Shown here: positions 25,101-37,199 of the stretch, one piece after another | How the letters are laid out: every line of letters starts with the position of its first letter | How positions within the stretch are numbered: the stretch's first letter is position 1 | Assembly: GCA_003254925.1 (NCBI GenBank) | Contig: QANZ01030995.1 | Coordinates: forward strand, 349,980 to 413,979 | DNA length: 64,000 nt | Reading direction: 5' to 3' | Origin: Chamaecrista fasciculata | Lineage: Eukaryota > Streptophyta > Magnoliopsida > Fabales > Fabaceae | Made by a program: the position numbers and the translations under genes | Notes under the pieces: generated by a model | What the model was told of the DNA's origin: nothing | The model's database searches: none | Seen by the model: only the letters and a program-made list of their open reading frames with translations

Positions 25101-26227
25101 TTATCAATTTTGTCCTCAATATTTCATATTCTGGTCAATTTTGTCTTTATACCAATTTCTTTCAATAAATTAATAATATACTTTATCCTATTTTTCAATT
25201 CGAGTTAGAATTTGAGTTTCTTTTTCTATCAATTATAGATTACATGTTATCAGCCACGTATAATTTGTTGTCGATATTTGGTTAAAGTAAGAAAAATAAA
25301 TAAAATTGATCAAAATGCGAAACATCATTGACAAAATTAACTAATAAAAAAAATAGGAACAAAATTGATAATTGATGTAAAATTTGTCGCACAAAAAGAA
25401 ACTTTTTCCTATATATATATATATATATATATGAAAAATGAAAGCTTATATGAAAGTCTTCATATAATAAATGGTATTAATTATATTTTATTTCTCTCAT
25501 CGTTGGTTGTGTGAAAGATTATATATTATATACTTTCTCTTTTATTTTGATTGTCATACGTGAAATAAATTTGTGACATATACATTATTTTGGTTGAAAA
25601 ATGTTGACCATGTAAGTTAGCAAATAATGTAAATTATAAAGGAGAATTAGCATAAAATAATGATGTATGGATCTCTACCTGTTGACATGCAAGACGTGGG
25701 AAGGGTATAAGCAATGCAAGAACAGAAGCCAATACTCCAATGCCTGCACTCGCTGCAACACGAAGAGGGTGCATAAAAGGCTCAGTGTGTACACCATTAA
25801 CATAAGCCGCCACGTACACAACCACTGTCTCTCCCAACGCTATCCTTTTTGCTATCAAATGCGTCGACTCACCCGGCAGCGCCACCACGAATGCCGACAG
25901 CGCCACCGCCAACGCCGTCGTGCCGGTGGTTAACCGACTGGGCCCGACGGCCCATAACGTCAACAAAGCGGGCCCTATACTATGGATCGTAGCGTAAAGC
26001 CCAAGCCAACACCCACGCAAGGTGTCACCCAAAGCGGCGTCGTTTACGATCAGAATCACCGTCACGTAGGAGAATGCAGGGAACGCTATCAGCCGTTGGA
26101 TTGAGGCTGGGCCGAAAAGTGTGACGCATCCGACGATGCTGCACGATAGGGCGGTTCGGAATGCCGAAGCTAGGCATAGTTTCCATATGGCTTTGGTTCT
26201 GCCATTAATGGTGCTGCTCGTTGCCAT
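22152..26227 (-). CDS. FUSC/aromatic-acid-exporter-like membrane protein (At2g28780-like)
   Basis: Three coding exons (minus): 26227-25679, 24115-23948, 23837-22152, joining in phase 0 to about 800 residues. The first ~180 residues form several hydrophobic helices (AFRTALSCSIVGCVTLFGPA, FSYVTVILIVNDAALGDTLR) in the pattern of the fusaric-acid-resistance/p-hydroxybenzoate efflux family. A cytosolic helical stretch follows, then a second membrane cluster near residues 400-540 (SVSLGLAVFLGLHYSKENGI, SVYGVLGCFIFERFLPIRFL, GGVSAVIGAILILGRK), and a soluble C-terminal helical domain. The two-module layout and size fit plant AaeB-like proteins, whose substrate is generally unknown. Location is presumably plasma membrane or endomembrane. 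Intron 1 is 1.56 kb and carries a foldback MITE. The coding frame is intact. Confidence 0.88.
25070..25415. repeat. Foldback MITE in intron 1 of the FUSC-like gene
   Basis: Left arm GGCAAAAATACTATTTTAAT and ACACCAATTATCAATTTTGT is matched in reverse by the right end (ACAAAATTGATAATTGATGT). The terminal sequence matches the 13715-14045 element. An AT microsatellite follows at about 25413-25432. Confidence 0.55.
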
Positions 26228-26350
26228 TTTTTACTAAAATGGCAAAACCTTGTGATGAGTGTGCCTCGTGCTCGTGCTCGTGCGTGATATTATTAATGTG
26301 GGTTTTGCTTTTGGCTGTAAGTGTGAGGAAAAATGGAAGTGAGGTTTGGG

Positions 26351-26357
26351 TTTTATA
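26351..26357 (-). promoter_or_regulatory. TATA box of the FUSC-like gene
   Basis: TATAAAA on the minus strand, about 125 bases upstream of the ATG at 26227. It would place the transcription start near 26320 with a leader of roughly 100 bases. Confidence 0.55.
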
Positions 26358-26599
26358 ATGAGAGGAGGAAGGAAGAGAAAGCAGATTATAACTTATAGTT
26401 ATAAGTGATATAATTCCGGATATACGTATATGGTAAGAAAAGTCTCCCTATAATGGGCCCAACAGAGAGTGCGGTTTTCCATTTGAATATGTTAGTAATT
26501 AAACAGTAATATTAATCATTATTTACGAAAAGTAGTTCGTTAATGAAATTAAGAAATATATATAATCATCTTACTGTTTGCATTTTGGAACTTTGGATA

Positions 26600-26778
26600 T
26601 CTTATATTATATGGCTCCACCTCTTTCTGATCGTCCATATTTTAAAACTATAGTACAAAATTAATAATAAGAGGAAAATTATTATTTGATCCCTTCTTTT
26701 TTACTGAGTTAACGATTTAATCCCTCATTTATTTTACATACATATTTGCGTGTCCGTTAGGGCACGCAAAGACTCTAG
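26600..26778 (+). mobile_element. Short non-autonomous Helitron, copy 2
   Basis: Starts TCTTATATTATATGGCTCCA after an A and ends ACTCTAG before a T. A hairpin (GTGTCC/GGGCAC around GTTA) lies about 10 bases before the CTAG. The 179-base element has all the signature features of a Helitron and no coding capacity. Confidence 0.8.
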
Positions 26779-27188
26779 TATCATATATGTAAGCCCCTAA
26801 AGATTACTTCAATAATAGAAATTACGATTACTCACTTCTTACCTGGTACAATGAGTTGCATAATGAACTTATCTATTTTTTTCATTAAATAATGGTATTT
26901 ACCGTCGAAACAGTTTACCACGTAATGCTTTTTATACTACATATAAAATTCGAACCCCTACCAACCAATTGATTAAGAAATTAATAGACCAGACTCAGGT
27001 GGTTATAATAGACTTATCTATAATTGCCAGAGGAACATTTGAATCAGTAACAAATTAGGGATTCTTCTCCCGCTGCATGTGGCCATATCCTGCATAGCCT
27101 GACTAATACATTAAATACGAGATCCAAGATATAGGATCCATAATCTATAATATAATCTATAATATTATTATCTATCTATATCTAATTA

Positions 27189-27487
27189 TCTATACTATAT
27201 TATATGGCTCTACCCTTTTATGGTTGGTCAAAATTATTAAATTAAAAAATAAAAAAAAAATTACCCACTTTTCTCTAGCTAGCCATTCTTATGTAAAAAA
27301 ATATATATCCATGTTCATTCTCATTAAGTCAAAATTTTTAATTAGTCCCAAATGTATCATAAAATTTCAAATTGATCCCAAACTTACTCATTTATCAATA
27401 TAAAAACTTTATATAATCTTTAACTTTAAATCAATTCAAACATTACATGCATATTGGAGTGCCCTAACGAGCACGCCAAGCGCCTAG
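27189..27487 (+). mobile_element. Short non-autonomous Helitron, copy 4
   Basis: Starts TCTATACTATATTATATGGC after an A and ends CAAGCGCCTAG before a T. The 3' hairpin is GTGC CCTAACGA GCAC. At 299 bases it carries extra internal AT-rich sequence compared with copy 2. Its 5' end is the same subtype as the truncated copy at 15172. Confidence 0.75.
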
Positions 27488-28214
27488 TATTTAATTATGA
27501 CGCCGCTCTCTCACTCTTCAGTAGTAAATTAAACTAAACTATGAGACGACCATTTTCTTGTGTCTGAATCCAATCGGAATTTTAATTAGAAGTCTTCCTC
27601 AAGTTGTACTTTTTTTTTCTCAATTTTGAAAAAGGAAGAAGAGATGTGTCCACGCTTTCAACTTTAATTAGTGCAATAAATTATAGTATAGGAGAGACGT
27701 GGTTCAATTAATGTTCTATAATTAAGAGAAAATTGCATAACTTTCTTAAAACTTTAGCATAATTATACTTGTTACTTTTTCTTACTTTGGAAATTATTTT
27801 GAAACTGCTTTAGCACTTAATAATACCAAAAATTATTACATTTCAATTTTTATGAACAAAATTATTTAATTGCTTGTCATACTAAATAGATTTTATTTTA
27901 TTAATTTAATTTCTTAATCAAAACACATCCTTATTTTGTACAATAAAAATTTTCAACGAAAAAGAAGACTTAGTGATTTCTCACTTGGTCCTTTAACCAA
28001 ATGATGTGGTTCAAATCTCACCTTTGAGTACGGAAAATATTTTGTAACCAGTCGTTTACGCTTAAGTGGAGGACATGCGGCAGAAGAATTAATCACTGAC
28101 TCACTGTTCTCAACGATAAATACTTTGGGTTTATACCAAAAAAAAATTAGAGAACAAAGGAGACACACCTACTCCAATTTAGCAAAAAATGGGAGAAAAA
28201 AGAGGAAAAATCAA
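27488..28214. other. AT-rich intergenic DNA
   Basis: No gene recognised. The only open frame (27953-28168, minus) is short and without known domains. Confidence 0.4.
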
Positions 28215-28219
28215 CCCAA

Positions 28220-28400
28220 GCAATGTGTGTATATATATATATATTCTATGGTTAATTATGGCTTATGGGAGACAATCACGTCGTGCCTAATTAGTTCATA
28301 CTTCATATACATGTGTATATATACATATATATTCTATGGTTATATATGGCTTATGGGATAAACATGCTCTTACGTCGTACCTAATTATTTCAAACTTGAT
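28220..28400. repeat. Tandem duplication of about 90 bp
   Basis: TATATATATTCTATGGTTA, then ATGGCTTATGGGA, then ACGTCGT(G/A)CCTAATTA occurs at about 28230-28292 and again at about 28325-28388. The copies have diverged slightly and are embedded in TA microsatellite. Confidence 0.65.
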
Positions 28401-28754
28401 ATACAGTTCGTTGAAGTAGAAAGATGGATATATGGAAGTGGGCGACAATTGGCGGGAACGTGGCAGATGTGATAAAATATCAAGAAAATAATTAATGCAA
28501 CAGGGATTGTTGTGGTTAAAAGTGGGGTTTCCCTAGATTTCCACTACTCAACTTAATTTCCGTTCAGAGACGTACTGATACCCGATTTTCAATGTTACTC
28601 TTGAGAGCGAGGAAGGGCCAAAGTTTAATTTGTACTTCATGATGATGATGATTCATCAGTGCGCTTATCAAATACAAATATACAATACTAGAACAAGTTT
28701 GGTAAAGCAAAGCCGCTGTCTCTTAATTATATCCATATAATTAATTAATTACAA

Positions 28755-29335
28755 TTCAAATTAACTAAAACTCCAATTTAATCCCTTGCATATTCATTTT
28801 TTCTCAATTTAATTCCTCTAAGATTTCTCATATCAACTTGGTCCCTCACAATTTATTTTACTATCAATGTTAGTCCCTTATCTAAGTCTTGACTAAATTT
28901 TATTTTGATAATAAAGTCTTGACTAAATTAATGATATAACAATGTTGATTAAATATATAATACCATATTACCATTAGTTGATAATACCACATTAAATGTC
29001 TTATTAATATGTTATTAAAGTTAATTATAACTCATCACAAGTGATTTTTTATATTATTCAAATTTTATATAAAATTTTTAAATTTATTGTATTAATATAA
29101 AAATAAAATTCATTTTCATATCAATTAAATATTTCACTATTAACTAATAATATTACGTTCTCAGTTAATAATAATATGTCACAAATTTAGTTGAATATTG
29201 GATACTGGATAGATTGACCCACATTGATAATAAGACAATTTGTGATGGATTAAATTAAAAAGAAAATTTTATAATAGACCAAATTGAAAAGAATAATAAT
29301 ACGTACGGGACAAACATAAAATTTTCATCAATCAA
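28755..29335. repeat. Degraded foldback element
   Basis: The left end (CCAATTTAATCCCTTGCATA, TTGGTCCCTCACAATTTATT) is mirrored at the right end (ACAATTTGTGATGGATTAAA, AATAGACCAAATTGAAAAGA). It is the pattern of a non-coding terminal-inverted-repeat element. Borders are approximate. Confidence 0.45.
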
Positions 29336-30704
29336 AATTGTTATTATTTCTCTAAACAGTTTTATATATTATAAATAAAGTAAGAGGCGTGCCCTTGGAT
29401 CATCTTACACTGAGTTGGATGCTTTTTGTGCTGACCTAAGAGGAAGGCGGTAAAGGAAACAACTCGAGTTTCTATATGTCTTTTTCGCCATTGGAGGGAC
29501 AAAATTGAAGGACAATATATATATATATATATATATCGCTCACCCACCCACTCTCCCACCAAGCACCATCTTTTTTTCAGGGGTGTGGCTGACGTATATA
29601 TATAAGTACGTTGATCAGAATTTTATTAATTTGTTTAGTTTTAATTACAAAGGTTTAATTTCATGGAAACAAGGAAGCCGTCTTTTCATGACCATATATG
29701 GTGGGATCCAATGCAAGAAAGTGGTGAGGCAATTTAATTTGTCTGTAGCTTTAACAATATGCATTTCTCTTTATCTTAGTGCGTAAATTTCTGCGAAATT
29801 ATATATTTTTACGAGCTCAATATATGACGAAATTTTAAATTTTGGAAAATTAAGATATATGTAGAGAACTATATTTAATAACTGAAGCTTTAATGAATAT
29901 TTTATTTCGCAGACCTAACTTCTTTCTTCATTTTTTTTATTAGATAGTTTCGTCATTCCACAAAGGTACAAATGAACTGCCAATTAATCGTTTATAGAAC
30001 TGAGATTATGGAAAGAGAGAGTGTGTGTAAAATTGATCTAATATCCTTCTCTTTTTTTTTTTCGGTGCAAATCTAACATTATTTTATATTTATGCGAGAA
30101 CCATGATACTCTGAGAATGTGAAGGAAGAACATATAAGAAACTTAATCCCACAATTCTTTGCATAGTGCTGAAAATGTTTCATATTTGTTCTCCAGTATG
30201 TACAGAAACAATAAACATAAACATTTTGAACTTTATACCGTTACTAATGATCTAAGATGGTTAATGTAAACTTTGATTCTGACTGTTCAGTATTAAAGTT
30301 CAAGATGGCTTGACATTAATGTTGGAAGTTTCGACGCTATGTCAGTATGCCATAATCGTTCATTGAATTTGATATTTATCCCGTAAGAATATTTTTGTAC
30401 ATGCACAAATTAAATTTTCGATGATTAGATGAAGTGAATGTTGACTGCTATAATATAGCCATCCCTAAAAATGTCGTCTGGTAAATGAAAGTGGCTTCTA
30501 AAAACATTGAAGTCCATGAAGGCATAACGAAAGGTACTCAGGTAAACCATTGACCACGTGTCGATGTTATAATATTGTTATATGTTGGAACTTCACAAGC
30601 TGATACCACATTACACTTCTCAAGACGGATCTGAATACGCGAGAACTAGTCTTTGCGATTGAGCCGTCATGTGCATCACAGTTCTCAATACTTGGTTTAT
30701 TTAC
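29336..30704. other. Intergenic DNA, no gene recognised
   Basis: Holds a TA microsatellite at about 29515-29537 and several short open frames without recognisable domains. I see nothing that supports a gene. Confidence 0.4.
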
Positions 30705-31185
30705 TGAATTATTTGTTACCAAATTTTTCTGAACAAAACACGATATCTAGTCTAGGCCAAGGTAGATCTTGGCTCTAGGCTATATAGGAAACCTTTTTAA
30801 AAAATCTTAGCATGTAGTGCAAAATGATGAAGAATCCATATTCTTATTGAACACCTACACCTATATGCTATATCAAGCCCACTAATTCTTCAGGGAAAAT
30901 TGCATGTTGAACAAAAAATACAACACATGAGTGCCTATTTGAGAATCGCATAGCATTATTTGTTATCAAATTTTTCTAAAGAAAACACAATATCTAGGCT
31001 ATATAGGAAACCTTAAAAAAACTTGGCATGGGGTGCAAAATGATGAAGAATCCATATTCTTATTGAACACCCACACCTATATCAAGCTGTTCATCCACTG
31101 ATTCTTCAGGTAAAATTGCATGTTGAACAAAAGATACGCGTGCCTATTTGAGAATCGCATAGCATTATTTGTTTTCTAGAGGAAA
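30705..31185. repeat. Two and a bit tandem copies of a ~210-250-bp unit
   Basis: ATTTGTTAYCAAATTTTTCT starts the unit at about 30710 and 30958, and a truncated third start (GCATTATTTGTTTTCTAGAG) is at about 31164. Shared internal landmarks are GCTATATAGGAAACCTT, AATGATGAAGAATCCATATT and TGAGAATCGCATAGCATT. Copies differ by small indels. It lies just downstream of the SEC14-like gene. Confidence 0.75.
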
Positions 31186-31305
31186 CTGTGCCTAAGATAC
31201 ATAAAAACTAGGAACTTGTCCAAAGTGCAAATTGGTAATATAAGGGCCATCTAAAAAGTACTATTCACTAATCACCTCAGGGGATGTAAAGATGGCAGTT
31301 TTGCA

Positions 31306-34300
31306 TCACAAGGTCAAATGACCAGAACTGGGAACATATATTCCAGCAATAACAGCTATAAAAACTGATATAATGAGAAAACTTATGATGGCAGTTCTCA
31401 GCAACTGGTCATAATTACCATTTGTGCTGCCATCTGATTCATCATATGGATGTGGTGACAAAGAATGCTCATTGTCACCTATGTTGTCCTCCCTATTAAT
31501 CCTTCTGGTCCCAGTTGCACGAGGCTGCAGCATGCTCCTCGTGCTAATTTCAGAACATCTCAAGCAAGTGCAGCAACCTCCAAAAATTGATGGAAGTGTT
31601 GGCAGATGGTCAGAAAGAACCTTCTGGTACATCTCACCTTCTATTCTCAACTTTCTCCTAGTAGACGGCTTAAAAACCTATGATTTCGTTCCTCTAGTTA
31701 GTTCATTATATTCAAAAGAACATAAGTTTTACAATTGATGGCGTAACTAATCTAACAGATAAGAAACTGCATAGGCTATTATATATGGTTGTGGAGCTAT
31801 TGCTATATCAGACACCATCAAGGTTTTGAGAAAAGTCCTCCCACAATTATGACATTCTCCGTCACCTCCCCCTCAACAAGAAGGACCAAATTGATTAATC
31901 TTCTCTTACAGATTTTTTAGATAGTTTAGCGAAGAGAAAAGGAGAGCTAACCTGAATGAAAGTCTGGGCAATAACACGAACAACTGCTGGAAGTCGAATG
32001 ACAAATAAGCAACCAAGACGGTTAGGAAAGTGATCTTGCAGAAGGGAAGAACAAGATCTGATCAATTGCATGGGAATTCTCAATGGAGATAACCCTTCAC
32101 AGTCCACCAATACTGTAATTTGAGGGTAGTCTGCATGGACCAAGTATAAAACTCCATATTCTACCTGAGATACTGCAGTAGAAACCATAACAATATAAAA
32201 AATGATAAGCCAAAATAAAATGTTTAAGAAATGAAGCAGATTAGAAGCTCGCTCAATTTGGGGACTAAAACCATTAAAAGAAATACTGCATGAGCAGTAG
32301 AAAACATACATACTGCCTGAGAAAACTTGGGTCTATCTCGAGATGCCAACGTGCTGCAAGCTAGCCCAAGCCTTACAATGAGACAAGGTCTGTGCATGGC
32401 GTCAGACCCATGCCAGAATACCATACTTGACCACATTTCAAGCTCATTTCTTGAAAGAAACGTGTAACTCTCCCTCCAGTGTATTGTCTTCTTGATTAAA
32501 TTGACGAAGCGTGAAAAGTCATTATTAGAAGCTGTATAAAATCTGCCTAGCTCATCCTCATTAATTCTGCATAAACAATATTTAGTAGTCATTGTCACAA
32601 TTACAGAACTATTAATTCTGCATAAACAATATTTAGTCATGGTCACAATTACAGAACTATTGCTATTTTCTTAGGAAACTCCTGGCCACAATTCCAAAAC
32701 TTGCTCAAGAAACACAAAAATGCAATATCAAATGGGGATTCAAGATATCATTTGGTATAAAGTTTTAAGCCATTATTAATGGATGGAGTATGTAACAGAC
32801 TGCTTTAGACAAAACTAAGAAGTTGGTTATGCAGCTGCAATTGCATAGTTTCTTTAGAAAATGTAGAGACTAGAGAGAATCATGTCCTAGTTCGTTTTGC
32901 AACAGTAAAGTTATATACATCAATAGAATTCTATGAATACAAGATGACCCTCGCTTACCTTTCCGGCAAGCTAATCCCTTCATTTTCCAGCTCTTTGTTG
33001 AGTTGAAGTAACCAGTTTGTAGATTCTAAAATTTTAGGATCTGTATCAGAAAGACTGAAAAATGCATGGAAAAGTAAGAAACTTGCAAGTAGAACTCAAG
33101 ACATGAGATACCCTAGACATTAATCTCAGATTTCTCATGGCAGAACTTGCAAGGAGAAAATCTTGGCATGAAGATTCAGAGTGTCAGTAACTCGGTATAC
33201 CTTGCACTTAATTTAGTATGCACAGATGATGATTCTGAATCCTGGGAGTCAGTGATAGAATCTGAGATTCCATCACTACATTCTGATTGATCAGACAAAG
33301 CTGTTGCAATTGAAATGACTAACAATGGTCTTGATAGGATCTGCAAGCACATAGATTCATTAGCCATCTGTCAATGTAGCTGGTTTTAAAAGGGAAAGAC
33401 AGAAATACATTGAGAAAATCATCAATGAGAGAAACTGCCAATTGGTTTGATACTTCTCAATTGCAACTGGAAAAGAAGGCAGGCAAGTAAGCTATATTAT
33501 GTATATGATTGTCGAAGCCATGCCACCATCTAGTTCTCTTTCTTCTCCACTAATGCTGATGATACTAGATGTTTCTTCAAGAAGCCATAATCAAGGTGGT
33601 AAATCTTTATCAATTACATAATCTAATCTTTAAATGGAAAACTCGAAGATGCATAGAACTCCAATTTCCATATGCAAAATAACAAAAGGGGAGATGGTTA
33701 CATGATCTTTTGTTATTGTTAGTTTATTCAACAAACAAAACATGTGTTCACACTAACAACAAATGGACGACCTATCTATGGGAGAGAACTGACAAAGAAG
33801 ACCTATTTATAATGATAGGAGGCAAAATGCTTCTAAACTCCCCTAACTGTATATCATATATAGGTATATATATGTTATATGTATGCATCCTATGCATGAC
33901 GATGAACATAAAATAAATTTTAACTGTATGATAACCACAAAGAGCAACCCATATTCATGAAAGATGCCTGGCCCAAGTTCCACTTCCAAAGTATTAAGTT
34001 TTATGACTAACATGACTATTCTGAGCGCATGGGTCAACAATCTGAAATTAAGTCTCCTTGAGGCACAGCAAGAAAGATGTCATGGGCCAGTTTCTGAAAC
34101 CTTACAAAAAAATTACTCAAATCCAATTAAGTTTTACTGAAAATTATTTATCCACAATATCATATATTGAAATGCTCTTTCAATATACGCTATATGAAAC
34201 CTTCAGGAAGGACTTATTACAAACCTGCATGCTATTGACCAAACCCTTTAAGGGTGCCCACTTCTGGATCCATTTAAATGGTGGATAACAAAGTATTTGT

Positions 34301-34575
34301 AGAGCCTGAAGCCCCCGCCATGCATATGAAAACCTCCTTTTAGATAACCTCCTTAAAGTCTCTAATGCAGCACCTTTCAGTAAGAAAAAAGTTATATGAC
34401 CCACTGCACTACTTCTGAAGCCACCATGAATCCGCGGAACAGGACGTTCATGATTCCTCTGCACAAAACCTTCAGCGCTTGATGCAACAAGCGATTTTTT
34501 GTATTCTTTTCTCCCTGTGGTGGCACTGCTTGGTTTAGGGCTCTTGCTCATGCTAGAATATTCCATGTCTCCCAT
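31306..34575 (-). CDS. SEC14-like CRAL-TRIO protein with C-terminal membrane anchor (At3g46450-like)
   Basis: Six coding exons (minus): 34575-34225, 33367-33201, 33054-32959, 32566-32314, 32164-31952, 31677-31306. They join in frame to 483 residues. The start used is MGDMEYSSMSKSP, the first ATG after an acceptor at 34581. The middle (about residues 205-385) reads as a CRAL-TRIO lipid-binding domain: MVFWHGSDAMHRPCLIVRLG, YPQITVLVDCEGLSPLRIPM, LFVIRLPAVVRVIAQTFIQ and TRRKLRIEG. A hydrophobic helix near 455-475 (ISFLIISVFIAVIAGIYV) suggests a tail anchor. Such proteins transfer or present phosphoinositides. The frame is intact. The acceptor of exon 4 lies in a 51-base tandem duplication that offers a second in-frame acceptor. 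At least one leader exon lies upstream (ending at 35647). Confidence 0.88.
32561..32659 (-). repeat. Tandem duplication across an intron-exon junction of the SEC14-like gene
   Basis: The block TTAATTCTGCATAAACAATA plus the following ~30 bases occurs at 32561-32610 and again at 32612-32659, differing by a 3-base indel and one change. Each copy carries the minus-strand acceptor TTTATGCAG|AATTAAT. The two acceptors are exactly 51 bases apart. Confidence 0.9.
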
Positions 34576-35646
34576 GTAAACTGAAAGCAAAAAATCAGTC
34601 TGGCAAGATCAGCACAATAAAAGCATCTTTTAAATACAATAATCAATAGCAGTTGAAAATGGATGGAGAGCAACATATATCATCTATCAAGAATTAATAT
34701 AGAGATAATGTGTTTGGGGACAGAAAGCATGACTAAATAAACAAAAATGTGAATCTCAATAAGAAAAGATAGAATCAACCTACGGTCAGCTCTAAAATAT
34801 CTTTGTGAGGCAAAAATTGTTTCACCCCCGCAAGAGAGCAGGAAACACAGGACAGTTACAGCATCTATGAAAATATTGGTAAGATGAATGAAAACGTAAA
34901 CCAACAGAGCACATGATGAAGAGCCATTCATAATTATTAACAAGCCAACAGAGCAAACCAGAAATTATAAAATGGGTGTATCAAAGCTTGTATCAGAACA
35001 CGTGTACTTCAACCTGAATGGCGCAAAACTATGTCTAATCAAAACTTCAAAACGCACAATTGCAAGGCTAGACTCCAACATGCAGATAAAGAGCTAATTA
35101 AAATCTAAATTAAATCTTAACATTGAGTCATTGACCCCAAACGTTCACTGAAATATTATGACTAGCGATTTTTAAGCACTAGGAAGCTAAAAAGCCACAA
35201 TAATGCCAATTTCCTCCGAATTTTATACCAATTGGAAAAGTCCAGCACCCATATCAGCAATAAGCTAATTAAATTCGAAAGTCACCCAACTCCACCGAGA
35301 GAGAATCAATTTAAAGAATAAATACTTGACCTCAAATATAACTGCAAGAGTTTAGATGATCAGCCAAACGTTCTTGATTCCAGCATTGGGGAAAACACAG
35401 ACGAATCTTGAATTTGGTACATGTTGGAGCTTTGCAATAACAGTGGAACCAATCGAGCGGCTTTAGACTTTAGAGAGCAATTGATCAATCTTTCGCCATA
35501 CAGAAAGTGCGAGAGTAGCTCAATAGCTTGTAAATGAACGAATCCCTTCCTTCGATCAACTCACCAATCATCAACAGAAAACAATTAAAAAAAAGAAGTA
35601 AACAGACAAAGCATAAGCTCTCTTTAAACTAGATCTCTCAGCATAC

Positions 35647-35720
35647 CTAATGCTAGATCGCAATTTTTCGTTTCCTCGAAAGATCAAAATACTGGTGGAA
35701 TGAGTCCATGATGGCGATAG
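35647..35720 (-). promoter_or_regulatory. Likely 5' leader exon of the SEC14-like gene with a small upstream ORF
   Basis: A plausible leader exon ends TAGCATTAG|GTATGC at 35647. It contains an ATG at 35709 followed by 17 codons and a TAG at 35653 (MDSFHQYFDLSRKRKIAI). An ORF of this type can reduce translation of the main frame, but transcription of this segment is inferred, not shown. The exon begins within about 70 bases of the MULE-type insertion at 35783. Confidence 0.35.
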
Positions 35721-36541
35721 GAAATTAAAACAAAAACAAGAAAAAAAAAAAAAACAAAAATAGTTTCCGTTTATAATTTATTGAGTAAACTAACTTTCCG
35801 GTCCCTGAATTTTGAAGGCGGTGACAGATAGGTCCCTGAAGTTTACGCATTGTACTAGCCGGTTCCCGAAATTTGCAAACGCCTAACTAATTGGTCCCTC
35901 TGTCATATTGGCGTTACAAAAAAGCTGACGTGGCCATAACGGACGTTGATGTGTCCCTTATGTGCTGACGTGTCCCGTTATGGCCACGTCAGATCCCGTG
36001 ATGTTAAAAAAAAAAAAACAAAAATTGTGCCACGTCAGATAAATAGCCACACATGAGCATTTTTAAAGTGCACTTTGCGGTCCCTGACCCATTTTTATTC
36101 TATTATTCTCAATTCCCCCTCTTTTTATCATTTTCATTCATTTTAGTCCCAAATCCTCAAAATAAAATTGTAAAGTGTCCCAAAACTCTTCCAAACATTT
36201 CAATTTAGTCCTTAAAAATATTTAAAACCCTAAAGCCTAAAACCCCAAATCCCAAACTCCAAACCCTAAACCCTCAAAAAAGGTTTGAGTTGAACAATGA
36301 GGTCTTTGACTAATTTTTATTCCATTATTCTCAATTCTCCCTCTTTTTCAAACATATTTAAAAATATTAAAAACCCTAAAGCCTAAACTCTAACTACTAA
36401 ACCCCTAAACCCTAAATCCCTAAAATTTAATTAATTGTTTTTTTAAATCTTCATCTTCATCTTCTCAATTTAACATAAATATCTAAACCTCCTAAAATTC
36501 TTTTTTTAATCATCATCTTCTTCTCATATTAAATTTCTTTT

Positions 36542-37199
36542 CTAATTTTCATCTTCTTCCTCATCTTCCCATTTCCAAAAACTTGGAACATCATCATCAT
36601 CTTCATCTCCAATACCCCAAATCTCAGCCTCCAACACACTAAATCGACGCCATTCACCTTCGGGATCCAACCGTCCGATTATTTCGATCTTTTCTGACCG
36701 CATTCCAGGGGCAAAACGGTAATTCAAACACAGAGAAGGAGAAAAAAACCAGTATAAGAATGGAAGCTGTGTGTATTGTAATGTTCACTCACAAACACAA
36801 TAACGAAGAGAGAAAAAAAGAAAATCATCACTTTCGAGTTTTTTCTGAAGAACCGTGTTATTGTTATTATTGTAATTGAAAATTCTAAAACCCTAGAAGA
36901 AAATTGAATTTCTTCTCCATCTTTCTCGATCAATTTCTCCTGCTTTTGTTTAGGGAATGCAGAGAGATGAGAGGACCTCGGCTCACGGAAACTGAGATTG
37001 ACGCCGCCGACAAACGTCGTGTCGGCGGTCGGAATTGCTATTGGAAACACGTCGAAGACGGGTGAACCACAGGACGTCGTTCCGTTTTTTCTCCATTTCA
37101 TCAACAACATCATCATCGTGTAATTTGTATATACTAGTTGATAAACTAGAAAATGGACAAGCTTACCTAGTTCAACAAATGAGGGCTGCAAGAGCAATT
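36542..37199 (-). other. Unidentified core segment of the long-TIR MULE, possibly captured host DNA
   Basis: The minus strand has a less AT-rich patch (about 36955-37085) and an open frame ending WKWEDEEEDEN at 36542 (LDPEGEWRRFSVLEAEIWGI upstream). This is unlike the repetitive TIRs and resembles coding sequence in composition. MULEs often capture gene fragments. I do not recognise the source gene. The other frame at 36724-37197 has no known domain. Origin as captured DNA is inference. Confidence 0.35.

Noticed and set aside
36724..37197. 157-codon minus-strand frame in the MULE core as a separate gene
   Set aside because: No recognisable domain, odd hydrophobic C-terminus, and location inside a transposon; kept only as part of the core segment.
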